From positions 1 through 20,643 of IMG/VR virus record IMGVR_UViG_3300044707_000069: a DNA stretch of 20,643 nucleotides; one strand, given 5' to 3'. The DNA comes from a virus. The position numbers and the translations under genes were made by a program. The notes below the pieces were generated by a model. It had not been told where the DNA came from. It did no database searches and saw nothing but the letters and a program-made list of their open reading frames with translations. Positions 1-5,655 of this stretch are shown piece after piece. Numbering within the stretch: position 1 is the stretch's first letter; every line of letters begins with the position of its first letter.

Positions 1-421
1 ACAAAAATTCATCATACATATTACGATAAGAAAGATGGTGGACATCCTCAATGGGTGCATCCATACATCCTTGGCAAATCTTGTCTCTCTCAATAACTTT
101 TCTTCGCCTTGCCTTCCACGCCTCCGACTTAAGATAAGTTCCGTAGTCTGCTTCGCTGTATTGTTGTTTAGGATTTGGCTCAATAGCTATTTTTGCAGCC
201 TCATAATTAGCGTATCTAGCTTCGCGTCCAGCAACAATCAATTTTCTGTCCAAAGCAGGAGGAGTGCTGGAGTCCTTCTTAATCTTATCTCCAGTGTATT
301 TACCACAGTTCACGCATTGCATAACATGAACAACAAGACCGTTTGAATAAGTCTGGCTTCTGCGCTCCATTTTTGCAAATGGACAACCCTTAAGCTCTTC
401 ATTGCATCCTAGAAAATTCAT
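1..421 (-). CDS. HNH endonuclease, C-terminus cut by window edge
   Basis: The open frame starts at ATG 421-419 and runs off the left edge after 140 codons without a stop. The N-terminal part has Cys6 and Cys13 and then a CxxC at 36-39 (QCVNCG), suggesting a small zinc ribbon. From about residue 96 it reads as the start of an HNH nuclease: YLKSEAW, RRRKVIERD (106-113), CQGC (116-119) and VHHL (127-130), with His128/His129 as the expected first catalytic histidines. The second half of the ββα-metal fold lies outside the window. HNH enzymes of this type nick or cut DNA; in phages they are either free-standing homing nucleases or packaging-associated nucleases. The position after a 114-base spacer fits a free-standing gene. 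No strong Shine-Dalgarno is seen; the leader is AAATAGAAT before ATG. The HNH assignment is strong, the biological role unknown. Confidence 0.85.
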   Translation of the reverse strand, partial: MNFLGCNEELKGCPFAKMERRSQTYSNGLVVHVMQCVNCGKYTGDKIKKDSSTPPALDRKLIVAGREARYANYEAAKIAIEPNPKQQYSEADYGTYLKSEAWKARRRKVIERDKICQGCMDAPIEDVHHLSYRNMYDEFL

Positions 422-535
422 ATTCTATTTAAGTTTTGTTTTAATTTAAAATTCAAACTGGCTCTGATTCAAGGGGTAGACACACTGAGGAAACGCCCGA
501 TGCAAGATCTCCTTGCATACCACAACGCCAGTTAG
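422..535. other. Spacer with a short inverted repeat
   Basis: This is the longest gene-free stretch in the left 7 kb. It holds a 7-bp inverted repeat at 500-506/512-518 (ATGCAAG, 5-base loop, CTTGCAT). It is not followed by a T-run in the minus direction, so it is not a convincing intrinsic terminator. A 21-codon minus-strand frame starts inside it but has no ribosome binding site and no overlap with a neighbour. No clear promoter was found. Confidence 0.35.
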
Positions 536-1642
536 TTATTTGGTTTCTAGTTCTATTGCCTTTCTGGATGCCTCAACAATATCCTGCGCTGTTATATTCC
601 GCAGAGCATTGCACCAGTACTGAGTCTTGGGAGTCTTGTTGGTAGCATCCTTACACTTAGCCTGGGGCAACCCAGCGTGCGGACGGCAAGGCGCGTGCGG
701 GCAGGTATCGGGCTTGAATACCGATACGTTCTTACTATAATAAGTCATTCTGTCTTCTGGGGAATACGAACCCCACAGCGACACACACGGCGTATCCAAC
801 CCAGCAGCCATGTGATTGACTGAGCTATCTGGCGCGACAACGAAGTCAGCCCCGCTAATAATCGGGAACAGCGAGCGCACAGCCTTGGTGCAGTTAAATA
901 AGTCAATCACCCTGGGATGATCCACCTTAAAGTTGTTTGAGTTGTCCAGCCCAATGATTACAGCGTGATGCTTGGGGTAAGCCTCAAGCAATGCCAGCAC
1001 GGCCTCCTGCCCCATCGTTGGCGGGTAAGTGCGGGTCGGACCACTGGACGAAACGTGGTAGGCAAAGAACGGACTAGGCATCGGCCACTTGCCCATCGCC
1101 TTCAACTCTTCGTGGTCTGGCTCGATGAGATGCAGAACTGGCTTACAATACTTAGCCATAGTCTTCTCATCCCACACACCCATCCACTCGTAGATCCGCT
1201 GGTAGCAGTTGCCAGGACCAGTGCCTAGCTTCGTGTTACCAACCTGTCCGCTGAACAAATCGTCAGTCGGAACGTGGGCGTCAAAAGAATCCCAAGCCTC
1301 CAGTGAGGCAGGCAACGGCCACAGCTTTGCACCCAGCCCAGCGTAGAGAGGCAAGTTGCGAGCAGGCGCGTAAACTTCCACAACCCCACCCGACTCTTGC
1401 ACCAAGTAGTTGACGAAGGCAGTAGCGATGATCGCGTCACCGATTGCACCAGCGCGGTAGACGGCTGTTGCCCCACCAGCAGCACGCCCTTTGTAGTACG
1501 GCTTGATCTTGTGTGGGCAAGGGATTGACTCCTCCCAAACTCCTCCAGTTAGCTCATCGGGCAGCACATAGGTAGTGCGCGGGTAGAGCATATTGTCATC
1601 GACTTTTTGAATTGCGTTTGTGTTATTTGTCCATAGTTTCAT
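536..1642 (-). CDS. Glycosyltransferase family 9 (heptosyltransferase-like)
   Basis: The 368-residue protein has the two hallmarks of GT9 (ADP-heptose:LPS heptosyltransferase) enzymes. The first is an N-terminal Rossmann-type loop RAGAIGDAIIATAF (63-76). The second is the C-terminal donor-site segment ISGADFVVAPDSSVNHMAAG (262-281), followed by CVSLWGSYSPEDR. The family moves a sugar from a nucleotide-activated donor; in bacteria it usually acts on lipopolysaccharide core. Here the acceptor is unknown. A roughly 50-residue N-terminal extension and a cysteine-rich tail (Cys314, 319, 330, 344) are unusual. The start ATG at 1642 overlaps the TGA of the upstream gene as ATGA and has AAAGGCAGG upstream. 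It is the last member of the overlapping gene chain and could act with the other glycosyltransferase and the 2OG oxygenase at 2915-4790. Family assignment is good; substrate is not predictable. Confidence 0.85.
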   Translation of the reverse strand: MKLWTNNTNAIQKVDDNMLYPRTTYVLPDELTGGVWEESIPCPHKIKPYYKGRAAGGATAVYRAGAIGDAIIATAFVNYLVQESGGVVEVYAPARNLPLYAGLGAKLWPLPASLEAWDSFDAHVPTDDLFSGQVGNTKLGTGPGNCYQRIYEWMGVWDEKTMAKYCKPVLHLIEPDHEELKAMGKWPMPSPFFAYHVSSSGPTRTYPPTMGQEAVLALLEAYPKHHAVIIGLDNSNNFKVDHPRVIDLFNCTKAVRSLFPIISGADFVVAPDSSVNHMAAGLDTPCVSLWGSYSPEDRMTYYSKNVSVFKPDTCPHAPCRPHAGLPQAKCKDATNKTPKTQYWCNALRNITAQDIVEASRKAIELETK

Positions 1643-1914
1643 TTTGCCTGCCTTTCTATTTTGTGAATGAAGATCGGAGTCTGCTCACCTACATAAGCTC
1701 CTGCAATATTAAAATCAAAGTGTTCCATAGCTTCTGCGTAATCCATTCCTTCTTTCATAAGAATGTCAATCACTTTGTCGGCATCATAAATAGCGCAAAG
1801 CTGGTCGCCAAACTTGTTGCCAACCCCAATGATCGCGTCATCAAATCCGTCAGCGAACAGCATCGTTTCGGCATCATCACCGAACTGGTCAAGGATGTCT
1901 TCTCGTATGCTCAT
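1639..1914 (-). CDS. Conserved small phage protein, 91 residues
   Basis: An acidic protein with no catalytic motif that I can name. The pattern GFDDAIIGVGNKF, then AIYDADKVIDILMKEGMD, then EAMEHFDFNIAGAYVGEQTP is one I recognise as recurring in small hypothetical proteins of many phages and prophages; no function is attached to it. ATG at 1914 overlaps the stop of the 59-residue gene upstream (ATGA), and a GTGAGGA sequence precedes it. Its own TGA overlaps the start of the GT9 gene. The tight coupling to both sides says it is translated, but does not show that it works with the glycosyltransferase. Confidence 0.75.
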   Translation of the reverse strand: MSIREDILDQFGDDAETMLFADGFDDAIIGVGNKFGDQLCAIYDADKVIDILMKEGMDYAEAMEHFDFNIAGAYVGEQTPIFIHKIERQAK

Positions 1915-2090
1915 TCCTCACCCGCCACTTCCTTGCACACCAGGCTGGCCGCATCCACCATCGTTATGATTTGGATCATATCTATCGCGTGTCCGTGAGT
2001 CGCGCGATTCCTCTCAACTACAAGCTTATTGCGTGCAATTGAAAGGATCTCGCGCGCCCACTTGAGCCTAGCTTTAGCCTCGACTTGCAT
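1911..2090 (-). CDS. Small protein, 59 residues, function unknown
   Basis: The frame begins at ATG 2090, which shares its A with the TAA of the upstream gene (TAATG), and ends at TGA 1913-1911, which overlaps the next ATG (ATGA). The product starts MQVEAKARLKWAREILSIAR and ends VCKEVAGEE. It is predicted to be mainly helical, with a basic N-terminal half (KARLKWAREIL, RNKLVVERNRA) and a hydrophobic helix IDMIQIITMVDAASLV near the C-terminus. I recognise no family. The case for a real gene is the exact overlap at both ends and the absence of any other frame filling this stretch. Confidence 0.65.
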   Translation of the reverse strand: MQVEAKARLKWAREILSIARNKLVVERNRATHGHAIDMIQIITMVDAASLVCKEVAGEE

Positions 2091-2269
2091 TACGAACCAG
2101 ACCGCATCCGAAACTTGCGTGGCTTACTCTTGCCTGCTGCGGATAAAGCAATGGCAATCATCTGCTCGCGTGAGCGCGGCTTACCGCCTGCTCCACGCTC
2201 GCTACCCTTCCTGCGGTTATCCCTAGCCAACTCACTCATATTCTTCGATACGTCTTTACCTAATGGCAT
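2090..2269 (-). CDS. Small basic phage protein, 59 residues
   Basis: ATG at 2269 is preceded by AGAAAGGAAAATAGAAT, a good Shine-Dalgarno. The product opens MPLGKDVSKNMSELAR, continues through a Lys/Arg/Gly-rich stretch, and has the segment REQMIAIALSAAGKSK (35-50). That last motif (x-QMIAIALSxAGKSK) is like the C-terminal helix of very small basic phage proteins that I associate with the DUF6496-type group; this is from memory and not verified. Strongly positive charge suggests nucleic-acid binding or a virion-associated role. The TAA shares its last base with the next gene's ATG (TAATG). This gene follows one of the few non-overlapping joints in the left-hand gene chain (19 bases). Confidence 0.7.
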   Translation of the reverse strand: MPLGKDVSKNMSELARDNRRKGSERGAGGKPRSREQMIAIALSAAGKSKPRKFRMRSGS

Positions 2270-2288
2270 ATTCTATTTTCCTTTCTGT

Positions 2289-2915
2289 TTATGGTTGTTC
2301 CGACTTGTGAAGATCATAGTAAAAAGAATCTGTATCCTCCGTCACCCACTTGTCGGACTGATTCTCCACGCTGGGCAGTTCGGTATCAACACGAAACTGC
2401 TTTAAGTTCTCTGGCAACTTCTTCGTAACCCAATTACTATCCCGCCAGAAGATTCGGTTGTTTGGCATACAGAGTAAGTAGCCATCATCACCCGCGAACA
2501 CATGACCGCACTTGTAATCTGACGGCTCATCGCTGTATGGATTGTTAAACCAATCCACGGTAAACAAGTATGTACCCCATACCTTAGTCGCATCTCTAAG
2601 TAGTATCTGCGCGCGATGGTAGGCGAGGAAGCTGTACTCGGTTACAGTTACATTCTCAGAGAAGCAATCCCAAAGTTGTTTGTAGTTAAATGGGATGTCG
2701 GCCTCTGGCTCGTGCGTGTATATCTCCGATAGCGGTACTCGACTCCGCAGCATTCCAGAGTCAGTCATAACGTGGAAGGTTAGGATTGCCCCAGCGCAAG
2801 ACTGCAAGGCGAACACATAGACGTTGTAAAACTCCTTGTCCTCATCGTTCTTGGTAAAGAATGACTTCCTCACCATAGCCTTGAAGCTAGGGATGTTCTC
2901 GTTAAGCGTTGCCAT
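2289..2915 (-). CDS. Hypothetical protein, 208 residues
   Basis: I do not recognise this protein. The start chosen is ATG 2915-2913, which shares its A with the TAA of the oxygenase gene upstream (TAATG); the longer in-frame start at 3014 would run 100 bases back into the oxygenase gene and encodes an unlikely cysteine-rich leader. The product begins MATLNENIPSFKAM, is rich in aromatic residues (YNVYVFALQS, WGTYLFTVDWFNNPY, FAGDDGYLLCMPNNRIFWRD) and looks like a globular, mostly β protein without transmembrane segments. It sits directly after the 2OG oxygenase, so a joint role is possible, but the sequence itself does not show one. Confidence 0.75.
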   Translation of the reverse strand: MATLNENIPSFKAMVRKSFFTKNDEDKEFYNVYVFALQSCAGAILTFHVMTDSGMLRSRVPLSEIYTHEPEADIPFNYKQLWDCFSENVTVTEYSFLAYHRAQILLRDATKVWGTYLFTVDWFNNPYSDEPSDYKCGHVFAGDDGYLLCMPNNRIFWRDSNWVTKKLPENLKQFRVDTELPSVENQSDKWVTEDTDSFYYDLHKSEQP

Positions 2916-3487
2916 TATCGCCAAGCAGGTCCAGTAAACCAAGCCACAAGCACCCAGCGCGTTCCCCAAATAGGCGCACGCGCACGATGCTCGATGTAGG
3001 ATGGAAACCAACACCCTGCTCCCTGCTCGCGGATGAACTGAGGATTCACCATATCAGCCTTAGCCTGCAACCCTCCACCGATATACTCCTCTGGCGCGGA
3101 CAGGTTCACCACCGCTGTCAACTTGCGTACTGGTGCTTCGGATGTGTAGGTGTCCCAATGCCAGGAGAACTTCTGTAGTGGGCGGTATCGCAGGATCTGC
3201 AACTGTTGGATGCCTTGGATGTCGAAACGCCATTGCTCGGCATTGATGCCATCCGTAATCTCGCGCATCACATTGTAGATCCACTCGTAATGCTTGGCGA
3301 AAGGTATCCAGCACGATGAGCAGGTTCGCGTACGTGATACCGTACGTGTTACACCATCCTTCGAAAGCACTGGCGCACGCTTCATCCCGATCACTTCCGC
3401 ATCCTGGCGCAGCATCTCGCACTGCGTCCTAGTTAGGACATAGCGATCCACTGAAGCGGTTAATACCTTCTGCTTAAACTCGTTCAT
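2915..3487 (-). CDS. 2-oxoglutarate/Fe(II)-dependent oxygenase
   Basis: The 190-residue protein has the facial triad and co-substrate residues of the prolyl-4-hydroxylase-like 2OG-Fe(II) superfamily. These are HWD at 110-112 (iron-binding His110 and Asp112), then a distal His167 in FPSYIEHRA, and Arg177 in GTRWVLVAWFTGP, the expected 2-oxoglutarate anchor. The GGG at 137-139 precedes the expected jelly-roll strand. Members hydroxylate proteins, small molecules or, more rarely, nucleobases; phages often carry short forms of unknown target. The start at 3487 was chosen because it overlaps the preceding TGA (ATGA) and has GAGGAA five bases upstream; an upstream in-frame ATG at 3502 overlaps that same Shine-Dalgarno. 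Motifs are complete, so the enzyme is likely active. Confidence 0.87.
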   Translation of the reverse strand: MNEFKQKVLTASVDRYVLTRTQCEMLRQDAEVIGMKRAPVLSKDGVTRTVSRTRTCSSCWIPFAKHYEWIYNVMREITDGINAEQWRFDIQGIQQLQILRYRPLQKFSWHWDTYTSEAPVRKLTAVVNLSAPEEYIGGGLQAKADMVNPQFIREQGAGCWFPSYIEHRARAPIWGTRWVLVAWFTGPAWR

Positions 3488-3681
3488 TTGAGTTCCTCGC
3501 ATAGTTCAAGCAACGTCTTGTTTAGTGCATACTCGAAACAAGCCATCTTATCTTTAGCTAGGTGCTGACGGCCAGCCTTTGCCAACGCCTCGTAAAGATC
3601 ATCGTCAATATCGATCATTACCCTTACGGCTTTTTGCTCCAATGTTTTTACCAGAGTTATCTTTCTGTCTTTCTTTTTCAT
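3484..3681 (-). CDS. Ribbon-helix-helix-like small protein, copy A
   Basis: A 65-residue product starting MKKKDRKITL. After a basic N-terminal tail comes a β-strand (KAVRVMIDID, 17-26) and two helices (DLYEALAKAGRQHL and KDKMACFEYALNKTLLEL). This β-α-α order is that of MetJ/Arc ribbon-helix-helix DNA-binding dimers; the fold assignment is inferred from pattern only. It aligns without gaps with the protein at 4787-4975 with about 17 identical residues in 41. The start at 3681 was chosen because AAAGGAA lies at a proper distance and the ATG overlaps the TGA of the small membrane protein upstream (ATGA). A longer in-frame reading from 3792 would lie over the membrane protein gene and is probably an artefact. 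It may repress or autoregulate phage genes. Confidence 0.65.
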   Translation of the reverse strand: MKKKDRKITLVKTLEQKAVRVMIDIDDDLYEALAKAGRQHLAKDKMACFEYALNKTLLELCEELK

Positions 3682-3824
3682 CTGTCTAGTTCCTTTCGTA
3701 TGATTTCGATTAACTTGAAGATCAAGTAACCAGCGCAATAGATTGCCGATAAAGTAAGCGAACTGTAAAGCACAAACCAACCGATTACCCAAACAACTCC
3801 AGCCAGATCAAGTAGGCAAAACAT
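3678..3824 (-). CDS. Small membrane protein, 48 residues, two hydrophobic segments
   Basis: The frame starts at ATG 3824 with CTAAAGGAAAACGACT upstream, a good Shine-Dalgarno, and overlaps the end of the preceding gene by 17 bases. Its TGA overlaps the ATG of the ribbon-helix-helix gene (ATGA). The product is almost wholly hydrophobic to residue 42: segment one is about LLDLAGVVWVIGWFVLY (4-20), segment two about LTLSAIYCAGYLIFKLI (23-39), ending with a charged tail EIIRKELDR. Size and topology fit an inner-membrane hairpin. Small holins look like this, but the muralytic gene is 4.7 kb away, so a holin call would be a guess. No family recognised. Confidence 0.65.
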   Translation of the reverse strand: MFCLLDLAGVVWVIGWFVLYSSLTLSAIYCAGYLIFKLIEIIRKELDR

Positions 3825-4128
3825 AGTCGTTTTCCTTTAGTTTCCTTAACAGCGTTCTATTATCTATCTGCACCCCGCTAGCCCTGCACCACCAGGAGAC
3901 AACGCCAGTCTTAAAGTCACGCAACAGCTTCTGTACTTCGTGCGAGTTCTTATACTCCAGCGCATCGTTGAGTGGCACACCTTGGTGGCCTTTAACAATC
4001 TTCATACCCTTAACCATCCCGCGCTTGCGCAACATCCGTAGGTCGCGGATAGCCTGGAGTGCAACCTCACCAGCCAACTGTTGCACCCTATCATCGTAAT
4101 CACCGCGACATAGCTGGGTTGACCTCAC
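3808..4128 (-). CDS. Hypothetical protein, 106 residues, GTG start
   Basis: Starts with GTG at 4128, overlapping the TGA of the glycosyltransferase gene as GTGA, with GGAG eight bases upstream. The protein is basic and helical in its N-terminal half (VQQLAGEVALQAIRDLRMLRKRG) and ends with VSWWCRASG and a predicted helix NRTLLRKLKEND. The two tryptophans in VSWWCR and the Lys/Arg content could suggest nucleic-acid binding, but I recognise no domain. Its 3' end overlaps the next gene by 17 bases. Confidence 0.65.
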   Translation of the reverse strand: MRSTQLCRGDYDDRVQQLAGEVALQAIRDLRMLRKRGMVKGMKIVKGHQGVPLNDALEYKNSHEVQKLLRDFKTGVVSWWCRASGVQIDNRTLLRKLKENDYVLPT

Positions 4129-4790
4129 CGACCTAGCTCCACCAGCTTCGCTTCGTCTTCTTTAATCTGGTTAGATAATCTAGTTAGATCGTTTGACTGC
4201 CCAGCGTAATGAATAATCATTGCGTCCTTGTAGCGGTCCAATCCAAAGTGCGACTCAACGCTGGTCATACAATTGAATGACGGGTCAAGCTCGGTCAGCG
4301 GTATGTTCCATAGGTGCGCCATCACGTTGAGCCAGGTCTGCTCGGCGAAGTGATTTGGGTGCAGGCCAATGGGTGGCATTGATAAGATACCAACGGCCTT
4401 GGTATGAACTACGAACACGCCAGTGTTGACATAGAACTTAGGCTCAATCACACCGCCAAAAGCTCCAGCCAGCTTGACCATATCTGGCTTGCGATCCAAG
4501 AACGCTCCCTCGTCAAAGGCACAGAACACACCAGCGTCCTCGGATAGCTTCGGGCAATCGGCTGCAATCAGAACGTCAGCGTCAACGAATGTTACCTGCT
4601 CGTAGCCCTTGGTTGCCATGATGTTTCCAATTGCTGACTTGGAGTATTGGGCTGGATGCGTGAGAGGCTTGTCGATTAGAATGAAGTCAGTGCTATGGCG
4701 TTTGCAGTACGCCTCCATCCTCGGTCTAGTCAGATCAATAATCTTCTGCCAATCCTCACCAAACGATTGCGTTACTAATGCTTGTTTCAT
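4125..4790 (-). CDS. GT-A-fold glycosyltransferase (GT8-like)
   Basis: The 221-residue protein has the features of a GT-A nucleotide-sugar transferase. VTFVDADVLI carries the metal-binding DxD motif at 70-72; FYVNTGVFVVH (119-129) matches the FNSGv segment of GT8-like enzymes; AEQTWLN (149-155) and the late IIHYAGQS with His194 are in the expected order for donor and metal contacts. It is shorter than many GT8 enzymes but seems complete. Sugar and acceptor cannot be read from sequence. ATG at 4790 overlaps the TGA of the upstream small regulator (ATGA); there is no good Shine-Dalgarno, so translation probably depends on coupling. Together with the GT9 enzyme and the 2OG oxygenase it forms a possible modification cassette. 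Confidence 0.8.
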   Translation of the reverse strand: MKQALVTQSFGEDWQKIIDLTRPRMEAYCKRHSTDFILIDKPLTHPAQYSKSAIGNIMATKGYEQVTFVDADVLIAADCPKLSEDAGVFCAFDEGAFLDRKPDMVKLAGAFGGVIEPKFYVNTGVFVVHTKAVGILSMPPIGLHPNHFAEQTWLNVMAHLWNIPLTELDPSFNCMTSVESHFGLDRYKDAMIIHYAGQSNDLTRLSNQIKEDEAKLVELGR

Positions 4791-4975
4791 TTTTTTAATT
4801 GATATGCCAATGATTTTTGAATTACATATTCAATCACGGCTTCCTTATCTTTTTTTAACAACTCTAATCCAATCTTAAACAAGGTTGCCTCAGTCTCTTT
4901 ATCGTAAGACACATCGACAATAACTGCCTTTGGGGCTGGTCTTGACTTGCCAAATTTTATAGTTCCTATTTTCAT
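4787..4975 (-). CDS. Ribbon-helix-helix-like small protein, copy B
   Basis: A 62-residue product beginning MKIGTIKFGKSRPAP. It repeats the layout of the protein at 3484-3681: a basic N-terminal tail, the strand KAVIVDVSYD (16-25), helix ETEATLFKIGLELL and helix KDKEAVIEYVIQKSLAYQL. The core KAVxV, LxKxG, LxKDKxAxxEY and K.L positions are the same in both. The start at 4975 is supported by overlap with the TGA of the upstream gene (ATGA) and by GGAAG eight bases upstream; another in-frame ATG at 4990 has a weaker site. Probably a dimeric DNA-binding protein or a related small adaptor; the target is unknown. Confidence 0.65.
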   Translation of the reverse strand: MKIGTIKFGKSRPAPKAVIVDVSYDKETEATLFKIGLELLKKDKEAVIEYVIQKSLAYQLKK

Positions 4976-5127
4976 TTTACGTTCTTCCATATTTTGCCAT
5001 GCTCATCCAGCGCGGATGACCAGATCATCATCTTGTTATAGATACTGTAGGCATAGCCAAACCTCATCAGCGTGAGGCTAATCAGATCACCGATCTGATA
5101 ACAGATCCAAGACAAAGCCAGCTTCAT
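4972..5127 (-). CDS. Small conserved-looking phage protein, 51 residues
   Basis: ATG at 5127 overlaps the TGA of the acidic small gene upstream (ATGA) and the TGA at 4974-4972 overlaps the next ATG (ATGA). The product begins MKLALSWICYQIGDLISLTL, then has an aromatic helix RFGYAYSIYNKMMIWSSALD and ends EHGKIWKNVK. The ending (YNxxMxWSSxLDxxGxIWK) resembles short hypothetical proteins that I recall from many tailed phages; no function is known for them. Its first 20 residues are amphipathic or hydrophobic and could touch the membrane. The coding region includes two adjacent inverted repeats at 5062-5099. Confidence 0.7.
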   Translation of the reverse strand: MKLALSWICYQIGDLISLTLMRFGYAYSIYNKMMIWSSALDEHGKIWKNVK

Positions 5128-5294
5128 TCCCTAGGATACCTATTGTTTCCATCGTGATCGCAGAACTTCTGGAACGATTCTTCGGTTTCCGACTCATCCT
5201 CATCATTGGTTTTGTCTCCGTAATTGGAGTAAAGCCAAGGGCGAGGCTTGCTGAAAAACTCATCCCAATCTTTGTCTATTTCTTCTTGGTTCAT
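5124..5294 (-). CDS. Small acidic protein, 56 residues
   Basis: ATG at 5294 overlaps the TGA of the preceding gene (ATGA), with AAGGAAGTACCAAG upstream. The product begins MNQEEIDKDWDEFFSKPRPW and contains the run NDEDESETEES (30-40). It is strongly acidic, likely disordered in the middle, and has no family that I recognise. Acidic phage proteins of this size are often DNA mimics or host-protein inhibitors, which is only a suggestion here. Both ends are joined to neighbours by four-base overlaps, which is the main support for the gene. Confidence 0.65.
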   Translation of the reverse strand: MNQEEIDKDWDEFFSKPRPWLYSNYGDKTNDEDESETEESFQKFCDHDGNNRYPRE

Positions 5295-5587
5295 AGTCTT
5301 GGTACTTCCTTTTTGATTTGTGCTAACACGAAGAGCGACCTTACCAACGCACGCTCAAGATGGTCAATACTTGTTTCACCGTTATTGTCTGGACAAGGCG
5401 ATGACTTGTGCAATTGCATCTGCGCTGTGGCTAGGTGACGAATCGCTCTGGCAATATGGTAATCGTGAGTCGGCCTATCCTTCTCCAGCCAATCGCCGTA
5501 GGCAGACTTGTCCGATCCTTTTCCCATCACGCGCCAAACTATCTCCTGTGCGGCAAGACCCATCTCTTGAATTGTTGGCGCAGTCAT
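5291..5587 (-). CDS. Hypothetical protein, 98 residues
   Basis: ATG at 5587 has a strong GGAGG eight bases upstream and overlaps the TGA of a 23-codon frame (ATGA). The protein is helical. Its middle, GDWLEKDRPTHDYHIARAIRHLATAQ, and the later SIDHLERALVRSLFVLAQI carry His/Asp/Glu pairs on helices, a pattern faintly like the short all-α phage proteins with paired HL motifs (DUF5664-type). I would not assign an enzymatic role on this. The gene lies between the exonuclease module and the small-gene chain. Confidence 0.7.
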   Translation of the reverse strand: MTAPTIQEMGLAAQEIVWRVMGKGSDKSAYGDWLEKDRPTHDYHIARAIRHLATAQMQLHKSSPCPDNNGETSIDHLERALVRSLFVLAQIKKEVPRL

Positions 5588-5655
5588 TTTGCAAGCCTCC
5601 TATAGAATTCGTCTAGTAATCCTTCTAGCCATAAGACATCCGCTGGGTCGATCAT
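5584..5655 (-). CDS. Mini-ORF, 23 residues, ATGA-coupled at both ends
   Basis: ATG at 5655 overlaps the TGA of the exonuclease gene (ATGA), and its TGA at 5586-5584 overlaps the ATG of the next gene (ATGA). The product would be MIDPADVLWLEGLLDEFYRR followed by LAK, an amphipathic acidic helix. It fills the whole interval between two well-supported genes, and the Shine-Dalgarno of the next gene (AGGAGG) lies inside it. It could be a true micro-protein or a translated leader that carries ribosomes to the downstream start. Sequence alone does not separate these. Confidence 0.5.
   Translation of the reverse strand: MIDPADVLWLEGLLDEFYRRLAK

Noticed and set aside
35-346. Plus-strand 103-codon ORF
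   Set aside because: It lies antisense over the HNH gene, whose motifs are unmistakable; its product has no family pattern and no ribosome site.
500-518. Inverted repeat as an intrinsic terminator after the GT9 gene
   Set aside because: The stem is AT-rich, only 7 bp, and no U-run follows in the direction of transcription.
536-4790. DNA hypermodification pathway of the TET/JBP plus glucosyltransferase kind
   Set aside because: The oxygenase has prolyl-hydroxylase-like spacing and no base-flipping or methyltransferase partner is visible; kept only as a weak alternative.
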